Virus record (IMG/VR): IMGVR_UViG_3300032032_000001
Coordinates: 84,365 to 148,364 of that record
Source: a virus
Strand: one strand, 5' to 3'
Length of the DNA stretch: 64,000 bases
The notes beneath the pieces were generated by a model. The model did no database searches and had not been told where the DNA came from. It worked only from the letters and a program-made list of their open reading frames with translations. A program made the position numbers and the translations under genes. Of the stretch, positions 1-9,400 are shown in pieces (within the stretch, counting starts at the first letter, position 1; every line of letters begins with the position of its first letter).

Positions 1-25
1 AGTAGTAGAGGCCGATATTAACTCT

Positions 26-523
26 GTGACTAAAATCTCAGAACTCTTAAAAACCAAGCTTCAAACAAAGCTTGCTTCCCGCCGTGAGGCTGAAAGCGCT
101 GCAATTGAAGAACGTGGCTCTCAGATCGCAGAAAGCGTTCTAGGGAAGCTTCTTGAGTTAAGAGGCGATGTTGACGAGTTGAAGAACGAGTTCAACGACT
201 CTACCCCGGAAGAGGTAGAGGATGTTATTGCTCGGAGCTTCTACTCAGATAATAATGATAATAATATGGATAGCGAGAACGAATCTGACTCAAATGAGGC
301 AGATGGTGAGGCAGCGATCAAGGCAGCAGCCGCAGATCAAAGTCTTGCTGATGTGCTGAATGCAGCACTTGGTACTGACGAACAAACCGATGAGAGTGTC
401 CAAGAGGACACAAAGACCGCTGGGGTTCGTGGTAGCGATGGGTCAACTAAGACCCGTAAGGCGGCCACTACGCTTCTAAAAGAGAAGTTAATGGCCAAAC
501 AAGGTGAGGAGGCACAATCATGA
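26..523 (+). CDS. Acidic helical protein, possibly the C-terminal part of a longer head protein
   Basis: The 165 residues from the GTG are rich in Glu, Ala, Asp and Lys and predicted mostly helical, with a poly-acidic, Asn-rich middle near residues 60-95. No family is recognised. The reading frame is open to the left edge of the window and no ribosome binding site sits at a good distance before the GTG, so this is probably the end of a larger protein that starts outside. It overlaps the next gene by four bases and lies two genes before the decoration and capsid candidates, where myophages often keep prohead scaffold or protease-scaffold genes. A scaffold role is inference from position and composition only. 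Confidence 0.6.
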   Translation: MTKISELLKTKLQTKLASRREAESAAIEERGSQIAESVLGKLLELRGDVDELKNEFNDSTPEEVEDVIARSFYSDNNDNNMDSENESDSNEADGEAAIKAAAADQSLADVLNAALGTDEQTDESVQEDTKTAGVRGSDGSTKTRKAATTLLKEKLMAKQGEEAQS

Positions 524-867
524 GCAAACTAACCAAGGAATCAACCCAAGAGGTGTTGTCCCAAGTACCTGAGGCCCTTAGGGCTTTAGTTGACGAGAAC
601 ACCAAGCTCGCATCTGCTTTGGCAGAATATGAGCGCAGGGATAAAGCTGAGGAAATCGTTTCAATGATGGATGCCCGTGGCTTCTCAGACAAAGCAACTC
701 CTTTTAAGAAGAAGGTGGCAGCCCTGTTAGCTTCTAAGAAGGATTTGTCTGTAGTTAAAGAAGCTCTGGCCCTATCCGCACCTGATTTGTCCTTTGCATC
801 ACTCTCCGACGTGCCGGAACATAGAGATGCAACATCCGCCTTCGAGAACTTTCTTCTCGAAGATTAA
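520..867 (+). CDS. Small helical head-region protein, unknown
   Basis: A 115-residue, mainly helical protein starting MSKLTKES. The ATG overlaps the stop of the preceding gene (ATGA), showing translational coupling. Lys/Glu-rich helices with regularly spaced Leu/Ala suggest a coiled-coil segment. No recognisable domain. Its place just before the decoration and capsid candidates suggests an assembly or scaffold accessory role, which is inference. Confidence 0.7.
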   Translation: MSKLTKESTQEVLSQVPEALRALVDENTKLASALAEYERRDKAEEIVSMMDARGFSDKATPFKKKVAALLASKKDLSVVKEALALSAPDLSFASLSDVPEHRDATSAFENFLLED

Positions 868-889
868 ACTGTAACTGGAGGAAAATAAA

Positions 890-1471
890 ATGGCATTACA
901 ACCATTAGAAGCCACCAGACGGCGGAGTGTAAGCCCTACCACGTCAACTCTTCACATGCTTGTCGAAGATATTGACTGTAGTGCTTTAACTGCTGCGCCC
1001 GAAGATGGTCAATTTATTGTCGCGGTCTCTAAGACTGGACAGGACGGGGCTGGGCTAACGCTCAACCACGACAACGCTGGATCTGTTGATTCGTTAGGCG
1101 CTGGTCTGTCCATGGTCTGGGGTTCCGCTCAACGGTCTGATCGACAGGCACGAGGAGACGCTCGCGTCCCCGTTATCCGCAAGGGTGGCGGTCGCTTTCG
1201 TACCAAGTGTTTCTTGCGTGACGACAACGATGGTGATCTTTCAACTAAGTACATCGAGGGTGCGGCGTTAACCGTTGCTCCCCCGGCTACGGCGTTGCAA
1301 GGATCTACTGATCGTTTGATGATCACAACCGTCTCGTCTGCTGCTGGCAACGACAACTGTTGGGTTATTGGTTACTGCATCCGCGTAATCACTGATTCGA
1401 TTGTTTCCGGAACCGGCGAAATCGAGTTTTACCTGTACGACCAACCACGTCTCGTCCAGACGGACGACTAA
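890..1471 (+). CDS. Putative capsid decoration/stabilisation protein
   Basis: 193 residues with alternating polar and hydrophobic segments typical of beta-rich virion proteins, preceded by a clear GGAGG. It sits 13 bases before the major capsid candidate, the usual slot of a decoration protein (lambda D position). No homologous family is recognised by eye. It could instead be a head fibre or minor capsid protein. The function is inferred from position. Confidence 0.6.
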   Translation: MALQPLEATRRRSVSPTTSTLHMLVEDIDCSALTAAPEDGQFIVAVSKTGQDGAGLTLNHDNAGSVDSLGAGLSMVWGSAQRSDRQARGDARVPVIRKGGGRFRTKCFLRDDNDGDLSTKYIEGAALTVAPPATALQGSTDRLMITTVSSAAGNDNCWVIGYCIRVITDSIVSGTGEIEFYLYDQPRLVQTDD

Positions 1472-1483
1472 AGGAGGATAATC

Positions 1484-2680
1484 ATGTCTAGTGTACCTAG
1501 CGAAGTCCTCAACGAGTTGTTTGTAAGCAAACTCGATTCTGAGGCTGGAAAAGAAAAGATCGCTGCTCTTGGTGGCGATTACATTAAAGATCGTTTGCGT
1601 GAGGAGAGCTTTGCTCGCAAAATTCTTCCCCCGAAGACGGTTTCACGCTCTGACCTTCAGGTCAGTGTTAGTCACGATACCCTGGTTAAGATCGTAGAGG
1701 TCGAACCCCAGAGCCGTGCCATGAGTATGTCTTTCCGAGGTCAGCCCTCGGTTAAGTACTACACTGGTCCGCGCTTTGAGGTGCCCTTCCACACGGTGGG
1801 CTCCGAGCGATACGAGCAGACTGAGCAGGAGTTGATGGCATACACGATGCCTATTACGGAGATCATCCGTCGTAACATCGTGAACGACATCCAAGAGGTT
1901 GAGGACACTGTGTTCTTGAGCCACATGGAGTCGGCATGTCAATCGCTTCAGCAGGATGCACAGGATCTTGTCTTTGGTGCTGATTACGCGGCAAACGTTT
2001 CTTTCACTGCAAAGAACGTTAACGCAAACAGCGTCCCTGAGATTGGTAAGTGTAAGGGTGTTGATGTCCTTCAAAACGCGGACGCTGGCTTAGCCGACGG
2101 TCTCGCAAACGACGAGGACCTTGCGTTCCCCGTCCAGAAGGATGACTTCATTAAGTTGTTCCAACTCTTCACGGGCTCGGGTAACCGAGGTTCGCGTCTG
2201 CGTTGTGATCAATTCCTGATGACTGATACCGATTTTGAAGATCTTAACGCTTGGGTCCATGCGGACATGGGTGAGAAGATTGTCGGTGAGACTACTGTTG
2301 ACGGGTACAAGTACTCTACGGTTATTGGCCGTAAGTTTGTTCGTACCTTGAAGACGGACATTCTCCGCCCCGGCAATATCTACGCCTTTGCTGCCGCTGA
2401 GTACCTTGGTGGCTTCTTGCTTCTCAACAAGACGAAGTTCTACGCTGATAAAGAGCGTAACCGAGTCTCGTTCGAGGCGTGGGAAGATATCGGCATGTAC
2501 ATCGGCAACGTTGCTGGTGTCCGTAAGCTTGAATTGTATGCAGGTTCTGTTGAGACCGTTACTGCGACTCCCAACACGAACACGCGTGCTGCTCGCTTGC
2601 CTGTTGATGAAACCGATCTCGGTAAGAAGAACAACCTCGTCGAGGAAGGCCAGACCTTCCCCGCCGTAACGTCCTTCTAA
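1484..2680 (+). CDS. Putative major capsid protein
   Basis: 398 residues, preceded by AAAGGAGG. Size, position and composition fit an HK97-fold major capsid protein. After a helical N-terminus comes a segment around residues 45-100 with PSVKYYTGPRFEVPF, resembling an N-arm and E-loop, then a long helix (about 110-150), a central domain and a beta-rich C-terminus. The phrase IRRNIVNDIQEVEDTVF resembles the spine helix of myophage capsid proteins. A strong hairpin follows the stop. The gene is flanked by the decoration candidate and basic structural proteins. I saw no catalytic motifs. The assignment rests on context and overall pattern, without a database match. Confidence 0.72.
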   Translation: MSSVPSEVLNELFVSKLDSEAGKEKIAALGGDYIKDRLREESFARKILPPKTVSRSDLQVSVSHDTLVKIVEVEPQSRAMSMSFRGQPSVKYYTGPRFEVPFHTVGSERYEQTEQELMAYTMPITEIIRRNIVNDIQEVEDTVFLSHMESACQSLQQDAQDLVFGADYAANVSFTAKNVNANSVPEIGKCKGVDVLQNADAGLADGLANDEDLAFPVQKDDFIKLFQLFTGSGNRGSRLRCDQFLMTDTDFEDLNAWVHADMGEKIVGETTVDGYKYSTVIGRKFVRTLKTDILRPGNIYAFAAAEYLGGFLLLNKTKFYADKERNRVSFEAWEDIGMYIGNVAGVRKLELYAGSVETVTATPNTNTRAARLPVDETDLGKKNNLVEEGQTFPAVTSF

Positions 2681-2694
2681 TTTGCCCTCGTGGG

Positions 2695-2722
2695 GGTGCC
2701 CCTGGCTTCGGCTGGGGGCACC
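2695..2722 (+). terminator. UUCG hairpin after the capsid gene
   Basis: A 12-bp stem, with two wobble pairs near the loop, closed by a TTCG tetraloop starts 14 bases after the capsid stop. No long T-run follows, so it may act as a partial terminator or an mRNA-stabilising 3' hairpin that keeps capsid mRNA abundant. The loop-proximal sequence TGGCTTCGGCTG recurs in the hairpin after the fibre-like gene at 61.7 kb. Confidence 0.6.
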
Positions 2723-2752
2723 TTCCACTTACTTTATTTGGAGGTAATAAAG

Positions 2753-3313
2753 ATGCCTTACATCATCAAAGCATTAATTGGCGGTCGAAGAGACCCGCTA
2801 CACAAGCCCAAAAAGGGCGGTAGGCATTTGTCCCCTGCCTCTCGACGCGCATATGGGCGCTTGACAATTGGGAACAGAACTATCAAACGCGGAAAACAGA
2901 TTTCCGTAAGTGACGATGTCTATGATCAATTTAAGACTAAGATTGACGCACTCGCTGAGAGCGGAATCATTGCTCTTACCAAGACAGGTCACACTAAGGA
3001 TGGGTGGAAACAAGAACAGCTCCACGCACCAGCGCCCCCTGCTCACGCCCCTGAGCCACCCGCTCCAGAGGTTAAAGAAGAAGAGCCTACACGGGGTGTA
3101 ATTGAAATCGATATGTCTCCAGCTGACGAGCCAGTAGAGGAGCCCGTTGTTGTGGCTGCCCCTGAGCCGGAGCCAGAAGAGCCGAAGGCCGAAGAGCCCG
3201 CCCCAAATAAGCGTGCATCTAAGAAGGTATTGGCTAAGGAAGACAAAACTGAAGAGGCACCTGCCGAAAAGCCAAAGAGACGTGGTCGAAGAAAAAGCAA
3301 GAAGGATGACTAA
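2753..3313 (+). CDS. Structural-cluster protein with Pro/Glu and basic tail
   Basis: I take the ATG at 2753 because GGAGGTAATAAAG precedes it; an upstream in-frame start at 2690 would overlap the hairpin. The 186 residues have a basic N-terminal part of about 80 residues (GGRRDPLHKPKKGG), then a long low-complexity Pro/Glu/Ala stretch, ending in a strongly basic Lys/Arg tail. No family is recognised. The charged linker and basic end suggest a DNA- or capsid-contacting virion protein. It is followed without spacing by the next gene. Confidence 0.75.
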   Translation: MPYIIKALIGGRRDPLHKPKKGGRHLSPASRRAYGRLTIGNRTIKRGKQISVSDDVYDQFKTKIDALAESGIIALTKTGHTKDGWKQEQLHAPAPPAHAPEPPAPEVKEEEPTRGVIEIDMSPADEPVEEPVVVAAPEPEPEEPKAEEPAPNKRASKKVLAKEDKTEEAPAEKPKRRGRRKSKKDD

Positions 3314-3571
3314 ATGTATATTCGAAGCGAAAGAAAGGCTTGGAATATCGAAGGAACCTACTTGATTCCTGGAGCCACCATGTCCATCGATCAGGCAACG
3401 TTGAGTAAATATCAGCGTCTGGTCGATAGGGGTGACTTGGTTGTGTTTGAGAGAGACCCAAACGCAAAGAAGGTAGCTGCTAAGCCTACGGTGGAGGTCC
3501 CTCCTGAGAAGGAGCCTAAGCCTAAGGCAAAGAGAAAAAGAAGCACTAAGAAGAAGGTAACTGATGCCTAA
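3314..3571 (+). CDS. Small structural-cluster protein with Lys-rich tail
   Basis: 85 residues; the ATG directly follows the stop of the previous gene. The first 50 residues look like a compact beta domain (MYIRSERKAWNIEGTYLIPG), then a Pro/Lys-rich tail of about 30 residues. It is similar in architecture to its upstream neighbour, a small folded N-terminus plus a charged tail. Function unknown; a head completion or DNA-contacting role is a guess. Confidence 0.7.
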   Translation: MYIRSERKAWNIEGTYLIPGATMSIDQATLSKYQRLVDRGDLVVFERDPNAKKVAAKPTVEVPPEKEPKPKAKRKRSTKKKVTDA

Positions 3572-4097
3572 TGATCCTCTAAAGCCTAGCGGTGATGCGC
3601 ACGGAATCGATGCGTCTGCGAAAAAGGGATTGCCAGAGAAGCTGGTAAATCTCATCGCACTGATCCGCGCAAAGCTTAGGGATTATCCGGAACTCAATCG
3701 CCTTATTGAAGGTAACGAAACCTCTGATAGAGAGATCGCGTTTGCGATCATGGAAGCAATTGACGACTTCAACACATCTCCCCCACTTATCGGGCAGTTT
3801 GGGTTGGAGAACTTTCCGTCTACCTCCCTTCTTATCAGAGGCTCTATTATCAACGTGCTTGAGTCTGTCGGCTTACTACAGACACGTAACCAAATGAACT
3901 ATTCAGACGGACAAGGCTTACAAGTTGGTGTCTCTGACAAAGCTCCCATGCTCATGAACTGGATTAATCTCTATACGAACCAGTATGAGCAGAAGAAGTT
4001 TCGTCTTAAACAGGCAATCAATCTTGGCGGAGCTTTGAACGGCTCAGCGGTACCTTCCGAGTATGTGCTCGTGAATGGGTACTTTGATGATCTGTAG
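3564..4097 (+). CDS. Putative neck/connector virion protein
   Basis: 177 residues overlapping the previous gene by eight bases. Contains a segment near residues 85-115 (LIRGSIINVLESVGLLQ) and LQVGVSDKAPMLMNWINLY, a pattern I associate with uncharacterised structural proteins of large myophages. It lies between head and tail genes, so a neck or head-completion role is likely. No precise homologue is named. Confidence 0.65.
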   Translation: MPNDPLKPSGDAHGIDASAKKGLPEKLVNLIALIRAKLRDYPELNRLIEGNETSDREIAFAIMEAIDDFNTSPPLIGQFGLENFPSTSLLIRGSIINVLESVGLLQTRNQMNYSDGQGLQVGVSDKAPMLMNWINLYTNQYEQKKFRLKQAINLGGALNGSAVPSEYVLVNGYFDDL

Positions 4098-4108
4098 GAG
4101 ATACTGAT

Positions 4109-4537
4109 ATGGCACAGATTCCAAATAAGAAGCTTGAGATTCTGAATTTCGGTCAACCAGTTCCGCTCGCGGACAACGGGACCGAAGTTATTAAAATCCC
4201 AGACTCACACCTTTACACGAACTTCTCCCTTACCTTGGGCACGCTTACCAATGTAGCTGTCACAGTTTCGGGCCTTGTTTCTGGATCAACTGAGCCTGGG
4301 GTCGCCGCCCCCGGAGCCAACGTAGGCTCTAAAGAGATTGTGCTCATCGGCGGATCCACAACGAACAACGAAGTTGATGTAAAGCCTCAGAAGAACCAAA
4401 CGTCCACCTGGGCCCTAAGCACTCCTTTTCCGGGAGGTGTAGAGGTCACAGTTGTAAACACTACCGGTGGAAATGTCGTGCTCAATTTAGCAGTGATGAT
4501 GTCTGGGTCTCTGTATAGCTCGGGGAGGAACTCATGA
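4109..4537 (+). CDS. Beta-rich virion protein, unknown
   Basis: 142 residues, rich in Gly, Val, Thr, Ser and Asn with alternating strands, consistent with an all-beta jelly-roll or Ig-like fold. A GGAG ribosome site precedes the ATG. Its stop overlaps the next start by four bases. It may be a small surface or neck component. No homologue is recognised. Confidence 0.65.
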   Translation: MAQIPNKKLEILNFGQPVPLADNGTEVIKIPDSHLYTNFSLTLGTLTNVAVTVSGLVSGSTEPGVAAPGANVGSKEIVLIGGSTTNNEVDVKPQKNQTSTWALSTPFPGGVEVTVVNTTGGNVVLNLAVMMSGSLYSSGRNS

Positions 4538-4896
4538 ACCCATTCGACACTTTGGCCGAGAGTAACACCGACGACAACTACCTTGCGCGTGTTGAGTTCT
4601 TCTTAAGCCTTAAGGAAAAGATCGGAAGTGTTTCGTCCGTCAAATCTATCGCTAAGGATGAGGTTAAGGCCCTTCTTAAATCTAAAGGCGTCGGCAGCGC
4701 CAAGCTCAGAAGCGCACTTTCTGGGAAGATGAACAAGCCTAAAGACATCCCAGGGTTCTCCAAGAAGCTTGGGCCCAAGTCTGATGTAAAAGTCAAAAGC
4801 ACCAAGATCAAGAGCCCCGACAAAGTTAAAGCACCCAAGAGTGAGGCTAAGCAGAAGCTAGTCTCCGCGCTTAAGAGACTAAAGGCGGGGATCTAG
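4534..4896 (+). CDS. Lys/Ser-rich basic structural-cluster protein
   Basis: 120 residues. The N-terminal 45 residues form amphipathic helices; the remainder is Lys, Ser, Pro and Ala rich with repeated KSPDKVKAPKS-like phrases, probably disordered. It overlaps both neighbours by 1-4 bases. Like several genes in this cluster it ends in a basic tail, suggesting contact with packaged DNA. Function unknown. Confidence 0.65.
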   Translation: MNPFDTLAESNTDDNYLARVEFFLSLKEKIGSVSSVKSIAKDEVKALLKSKGVGSAKLRSALSGKMNKPKDIPGFSKKLGPKSDVKVKSTKIKSPDKVKAPKSEAKQKLVSALKRLKAGI

Positions 4897-5792
4897 TGAT
4901 CAAAGTCTCGGACATACGGGTACGCAGCTTTAATGTTGATTACCTAGATATCTATTGGGATATCGAGCCCGCGTTCGAAGACTTGAATAACTATGAGTTT
5001 GTTGTAGAGCGCTCCGAGAACGAATTCGGTCCGTACGAGCCGCTTACAGGGCCCATCATTGACAAGTATCACATAAGAGATATTACCCTTCGTGGCCGAT
5101 TTACATATTACACGAAAATATACTATCGTGTCCGTGTTAGTAATCGCGAAACGGGGGAGAGCTTAGTATATCCTGAGACTGGTGGCTCGAAGTTAGCCGC
5201 TAAGCCGGATTTAGCCGCTCTAGAGATGGCAAGACTTAACAACCTAAGACTGAAAGAGTTTTCCGGAAGGAAGCTGTGGATCTTCCCAAAAAGAAAGATG
5301 GGGCAGCGGTGTAGTATCTGCTGGGACCAGACATCTGGGAGAAAGCTTAGGTCACAATGCCCCAACTGTTTCGATACTACATGGGTCGGGGGTTATCATG
5401 CCCCTGTTGAGACCTACGGCTTAATTGCCACACCAAACGAGCAGACTATCCACGCGAACTTCGGAAACGTGGAAAATGAGAACACTTCATTTAATCTGGG
5501 AAACTTCCCTGAGTTGTTTGAGGGCGATCTCGTCGTGGAGGCCGAAAACGTCCGATGGCGTGTGGCCTCCTCCGTGTCTAAAGTAAAGAAATCTCGTTCG
5601 TTGGTACGACAACAGGCTGCTTTGCATAGAATACCTAAAGGGGATATCGAATATAGAATTCCTCTTAACCTCTCCGATGAAGAGATCAGCATTTTGACTG
5701 CTTCCCCGGAAAGGAATTATACAAACCCCCAGACAATGTCTGAGGCTAAATTGTCTAATGTGTTAACCGACGTTTTTGGAAATAGATCTTAG
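4896..5792 (+). CDS. Neck/tail structural protein with Fn3-like and zinc-ribbon segments
   Basis: 298 residues from a GTG that overlaps the previous stop. The first 95 residues resemble a fibronectin type III-like beta sandwich (DYLDIYWDIEP...YYRVRVSN). Near residues 145-165 are two Cys pairs, CSIC and CPNC, a zinc-ribbon-like knuckle that is uncommon in virion proteins. The C-terminal part is mixed beta and charged. Position before the sheath suggests a neck or tail-terminator protein. No exact family is recognised. Confidence 0.65.
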   Translation: MIKVSDIRVRSFNVDYLDIYWDIEPAFEDLNNYEFVVERSENEFGPYEPLTGPIIDKYHIRDITLRGRFTYYTKIYYRVRVSNRETGESLVYPETGGSKLAAKPDLAALEMARLNNLRLKEFSGRKLWIFPKRKMGQRCSICWDQTSGRKLRSQCPNCFDTTWVGGYHAPVETYGLIATPNEQTIHANFGNVENENTSFNLGNFPELFEGDLVVEAENVRWRVASSVSKVKKSRSLVRQQAALHRIPKGDIEYRIPLNLSDEEISILTASPERNYTNPQTMSEAKLSNVLTDVFGNRS

Positions 5793-5793
5793 A

Positions 5794-6414
5794 ATGACTG
5801 CTTTAGCGAACGAAACCACCTTTGTGCTGCCTGACGACCGACTGGTCGTAGCAACACGTGCGTGGATTATCTTCCTACAAGGCTTATTTAAAGGTCGTCC
5901 TGCCGGTTTTCATAAGTGGTCTCCCAATATTGATGAGACTGAGATTATAATTACAGATCAGAACCCCTCTCATATCGAGAGCACGAACAATAGACCGATT
6001 ATTTGTACAGCAAGAGGTCCAGCAACATGGTCAGGAACTTCATTAAGCCAAGCGATGCAGCCAGTGTTTCATTCGCCAGCCAAGGTGATGTCCGACATGA
6101 TGGGGACTTCGATGACACTTAGTGTGGTTGCCAGGGAAGGGTTAGAAGCCCAGAGTCTGGCATACTTGATTTTTAGAATGATACCTATCTTTAAGCCGCA
6201 GATTATGCGATTGGGAAGAATGCACGCGATTGGTAATAATATTACCTTGACCCAGGAAACCCAAATGGGACAAATTGTCCCTGGCTCGTCTACACCTGAA
6301 TGGAAAATGGTCCAGTTAATGATTCCATTTTATATACAGGATGTAATATCGGCAGATGAGAAGGACTTCTACTCAATGGTGCAAGCTGTTAACCTACATA
6401 TGGGTTTGGGATAG
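5794..6414 (+). CDS. Putative tail terminator/neck protein
   Basis: 206 residues from the ATG at 5794, two bases after the previous stop; a TTG at 5776 is an alternative. The protein has mixed alpha and beta segments (VVATRAWIIFLQGLFKG, WKMVQLMIPFYIQDV) and directly precedes the sheath gene, the usual place of tail-completion or tail-terminator proteins. There are no distinctive motifs. Confidence 0.6.
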   Translation: MTALANETTFVLPDDRLVVATRAWIIFLQGLFKGRPAGFHKWSPNIDETEIIITDQNPSHIESTNNRPIICTARGPATWSGTSLSQAMQPVFHSPAKVMSDMMGTSMTLSVVAREGLEAQSLAYLIFRMIPIFKPQIMRLGRMHAIGNNITLTQETQMGQIVPGSSTPEWKMVQLMIPFYIQDVISADEKDFYSMVQAVNLHMGLG

Positions 6415-6438
6415 CAAACCGACAGGAGTAATAAAGAA

Positions 6439-9400
6439 ATGGCAACGCTTACTCGTCCAGGCGTCGAAATCGCACAAGAAATTACTGCGGGTGCGCCGAC
6501 AATATTGACCCCAACTTTGGTTCCGTGCCTAGTTGGGCCTTGTTTTCAAATCGTCTCCCCTCTGACCGAGGATGGTGCTTTGAACACCGGGGCTATCGTT
6601 TCGGTAGCCGCCCTTGTTCAGAGTGATCAACCGCTTCCAGCGGCCCTGAGTTTATCAGGTCGTTCGATGCAGATTAAGGTCAACAATGGGCAGGTGCAAA
6701 CCATCAACTTCCCAGTGACTATTAACGGCGAGGCAATCGACCACGCATTAACTGTTAATACGATCAACAAGCAGCTCACGGGCGCTGTTGCGGAAATCGT
6801 TGGTGATAAGCTCAACATCCGGACCAACTCAAAGGGTTCCAGTCAGAGTATTGAGTTAATCAATATTGCTGACCCAAATGTTGAGGCATATTCACTCTTA
6901 GAGATTAACCAACTTGTTGGTGTGGTTGTTACTGGCCAGAGCCAGTACACTAATATCTCTTACACTGTCCCCTACTCCAGTTTTCCGTCTCCGATGGCTT
7001 CCGTGGACGAGGTAGTCATTACAGACGAAAACACTAAGATGTACCGATACTTCGGTGGGACTCTTAGAGAATTCTCTGAGGATAGTGCAATTAATACGAA
7101 CGCTTACGCGTGGAACGTTATGCAGGTTGCTGACCATACGGTCGCCTCCGCACATAGCCCCGCGTTTGGAGACTCTAAGTCTTGGATGTTCGGCAAGGTT
7201 AAGGCTGGGTCTAAGACAGACACCATGCAGCACCTTGGTTCCGATGCCTACCTAGAGTTCCCCCTCTGCCATGATGTGGCCCCTGATGGAGGCTCCCTCG
7301 GAGTAATGACCCAGTGGCCAGACCCCCGTGGAAAGAACAAGATTGTTCTCCACGCTAAGGGTATGAGTGACTACACGAGCAGCGGAATTCTCTCTTCTAT
7401 GGGGACTGCCGCAAGTCTTGGTAATGCTGGTAATAATCTTTCGCTAACCATGTCGCACAACGCTGGTCTTGGTGATGGCGCTACGGTTGTTTATACGCCG
7501 GGTACCGGTCTAGAAGTGACCGTTTCCGACGACACCACTTTCGCCACGTTGGCTGCTGCTATTGCTGCATCGCCATCCTTGGCTGACGCCTCGGGCGAGA
7601 TGTCCGTAACGCTGGAAAGTGATGTGGACGACCCTGCCGTAGCAACTGTGCGTAATTTCACCGCAGGTAACCCTGCTGGAGCACCTTGGAACAACGCCAA
7701 CACGTGTTCCCTTAACCTTTCTTACGGTTCTGACCCTGTTGACTTTAGCATCGACGCTCCAGTCGCTGAGGGTTGTGGCCAAGGTGAGGCTAACAACGAG
7801 AACCTCTCGCAGGCACATGTTTGTGGCGCTGTTCCAATCGGCGGCGGCGACACGGCAACCGACCTAGGCATCGCTGGGGAGACCATTAGTGTCTCTATCG
7901 ACGGTGGCGCAGCTGTCTCCCATACCTTTATTGGTGGGGACCCTGTTATTGGTGGTCTGAACACCGCCCTGACTGGGGTAGGTACTGCGACGCAGGTTGG
8001 TTATGCCTTAAGCAATGATATTGGCGAGACTTTTCAGCCTATCCGAATCACCTCTGTCTCAGACAACGGGCACGACTCTACTATTGAAATCTCCGCAGAT
8101 AACGCACTTGTTATCCAGAGACTGTTTAGTGGTTCGGCCTCCGGTTCTGGCTCAGCCGCCCCGGCTGCTCAGACTGCCGCTCTGAATGAAGATCGTGGCG
8201 GGCTCCTTACCTCTGCTGCGTACAACGCTGTCACTGGGCAGAATGAGTCGGTCAACCAGCGAGCCTTGGTTCCTGGTAGCGTGACGATTCAAATCGACGG
8301 AGCCGTCGCCATTGGCTGTATCGCGGGAATCGGTGACGATACCTGTAACGCCACCGCTGGTAACGCAGCCGCTACTGTTAATATTGAGGTTGACGGCGGA
8401 GCGACCAGTTTTGACGTTAATATGCCCGCTGGCGGATGGCCGGGAGACCCGGGCGCTGCCGCCGCTGCTATGCAGGCGGGAATTGTTGCCGCCGGTGGTG
8501 GCTTAGATTCCCAGATCTGTGCTTCAGAGCACGCGGGAACTGTTGTCATCTCCAGGTTCTCCGGCAATGTTGGCGACTCTATCGCCATCCTCAGTACCGG
8601 TGACGCTGATCTTGCTGCGTACTTTGCGAACACGGATGTGACATCCACTTGCGAAGCAACCTCCATCACTCTTAGGGACTCTGGCGCAAGCCCTGCGTTC
8701 CGAGTTGAATGTACGGCTGCCTCCACTGGATCTCAGATTGGTGTAGCTGGAACTCTTGATGAGTGGGTTATGGGTGGAGCGGAGGCCGACAATACTGGTA
8801 GAGCCGCGACACAGATCAACTACTCCTCGGGTGACATTAACTTCGCTTTTGCTGGTGACGATTTCGCGGGCGCTTACGCCGATGCACATCCGATTACCAT
8901 GAAGCTCGGTGCCGCACCTAGCGCTACGGTTACTTACAACCGATCTTGGGCCAATACGGTTCAAGCGGCTAAGCAGGGGTATACCGGAAAGCTTCATCAC
9001 GGTCAGAGCAACAGAACGATTCTCTCCGACTTTGTTTCACACGATGGCAATGTCCTTGGTCGCGTTTCTGCGATTGAAGACTTCGCTGCTGGGGGTGCTA
9101 CTTTTAGTGGAGCCCAGGTTGTCCTTTCTGAGTTCGCTCTGGACAACAAGCAGCTCTCTAACAAGTGGTACATGACTGCTGACGGCGTAGTTGCCGGATC
9201 TGTTGACAACCCACGTGTTGAGCCTGAGGCAAGCGGAAACGATCTTGAGCAGATCTACACTCTGAAGCACGCTCTTAACCGAGACTCTTCGGGCGTAGCG
9301 ATCTCCGGAGGCGCAGACATCTATGTTGACTACAGCGCTCTCCGAAGAGACGTTACAGGATCTGCTGCGGACCCAGGATTATTAGTCTTTAATAGTATTG

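Noticed and set aside
1643-2728. Leftward frames opposite the capsid gene
   Set aside because: Long antisense frames come from codon bias of a highly expressed gene; no ribosome sites.
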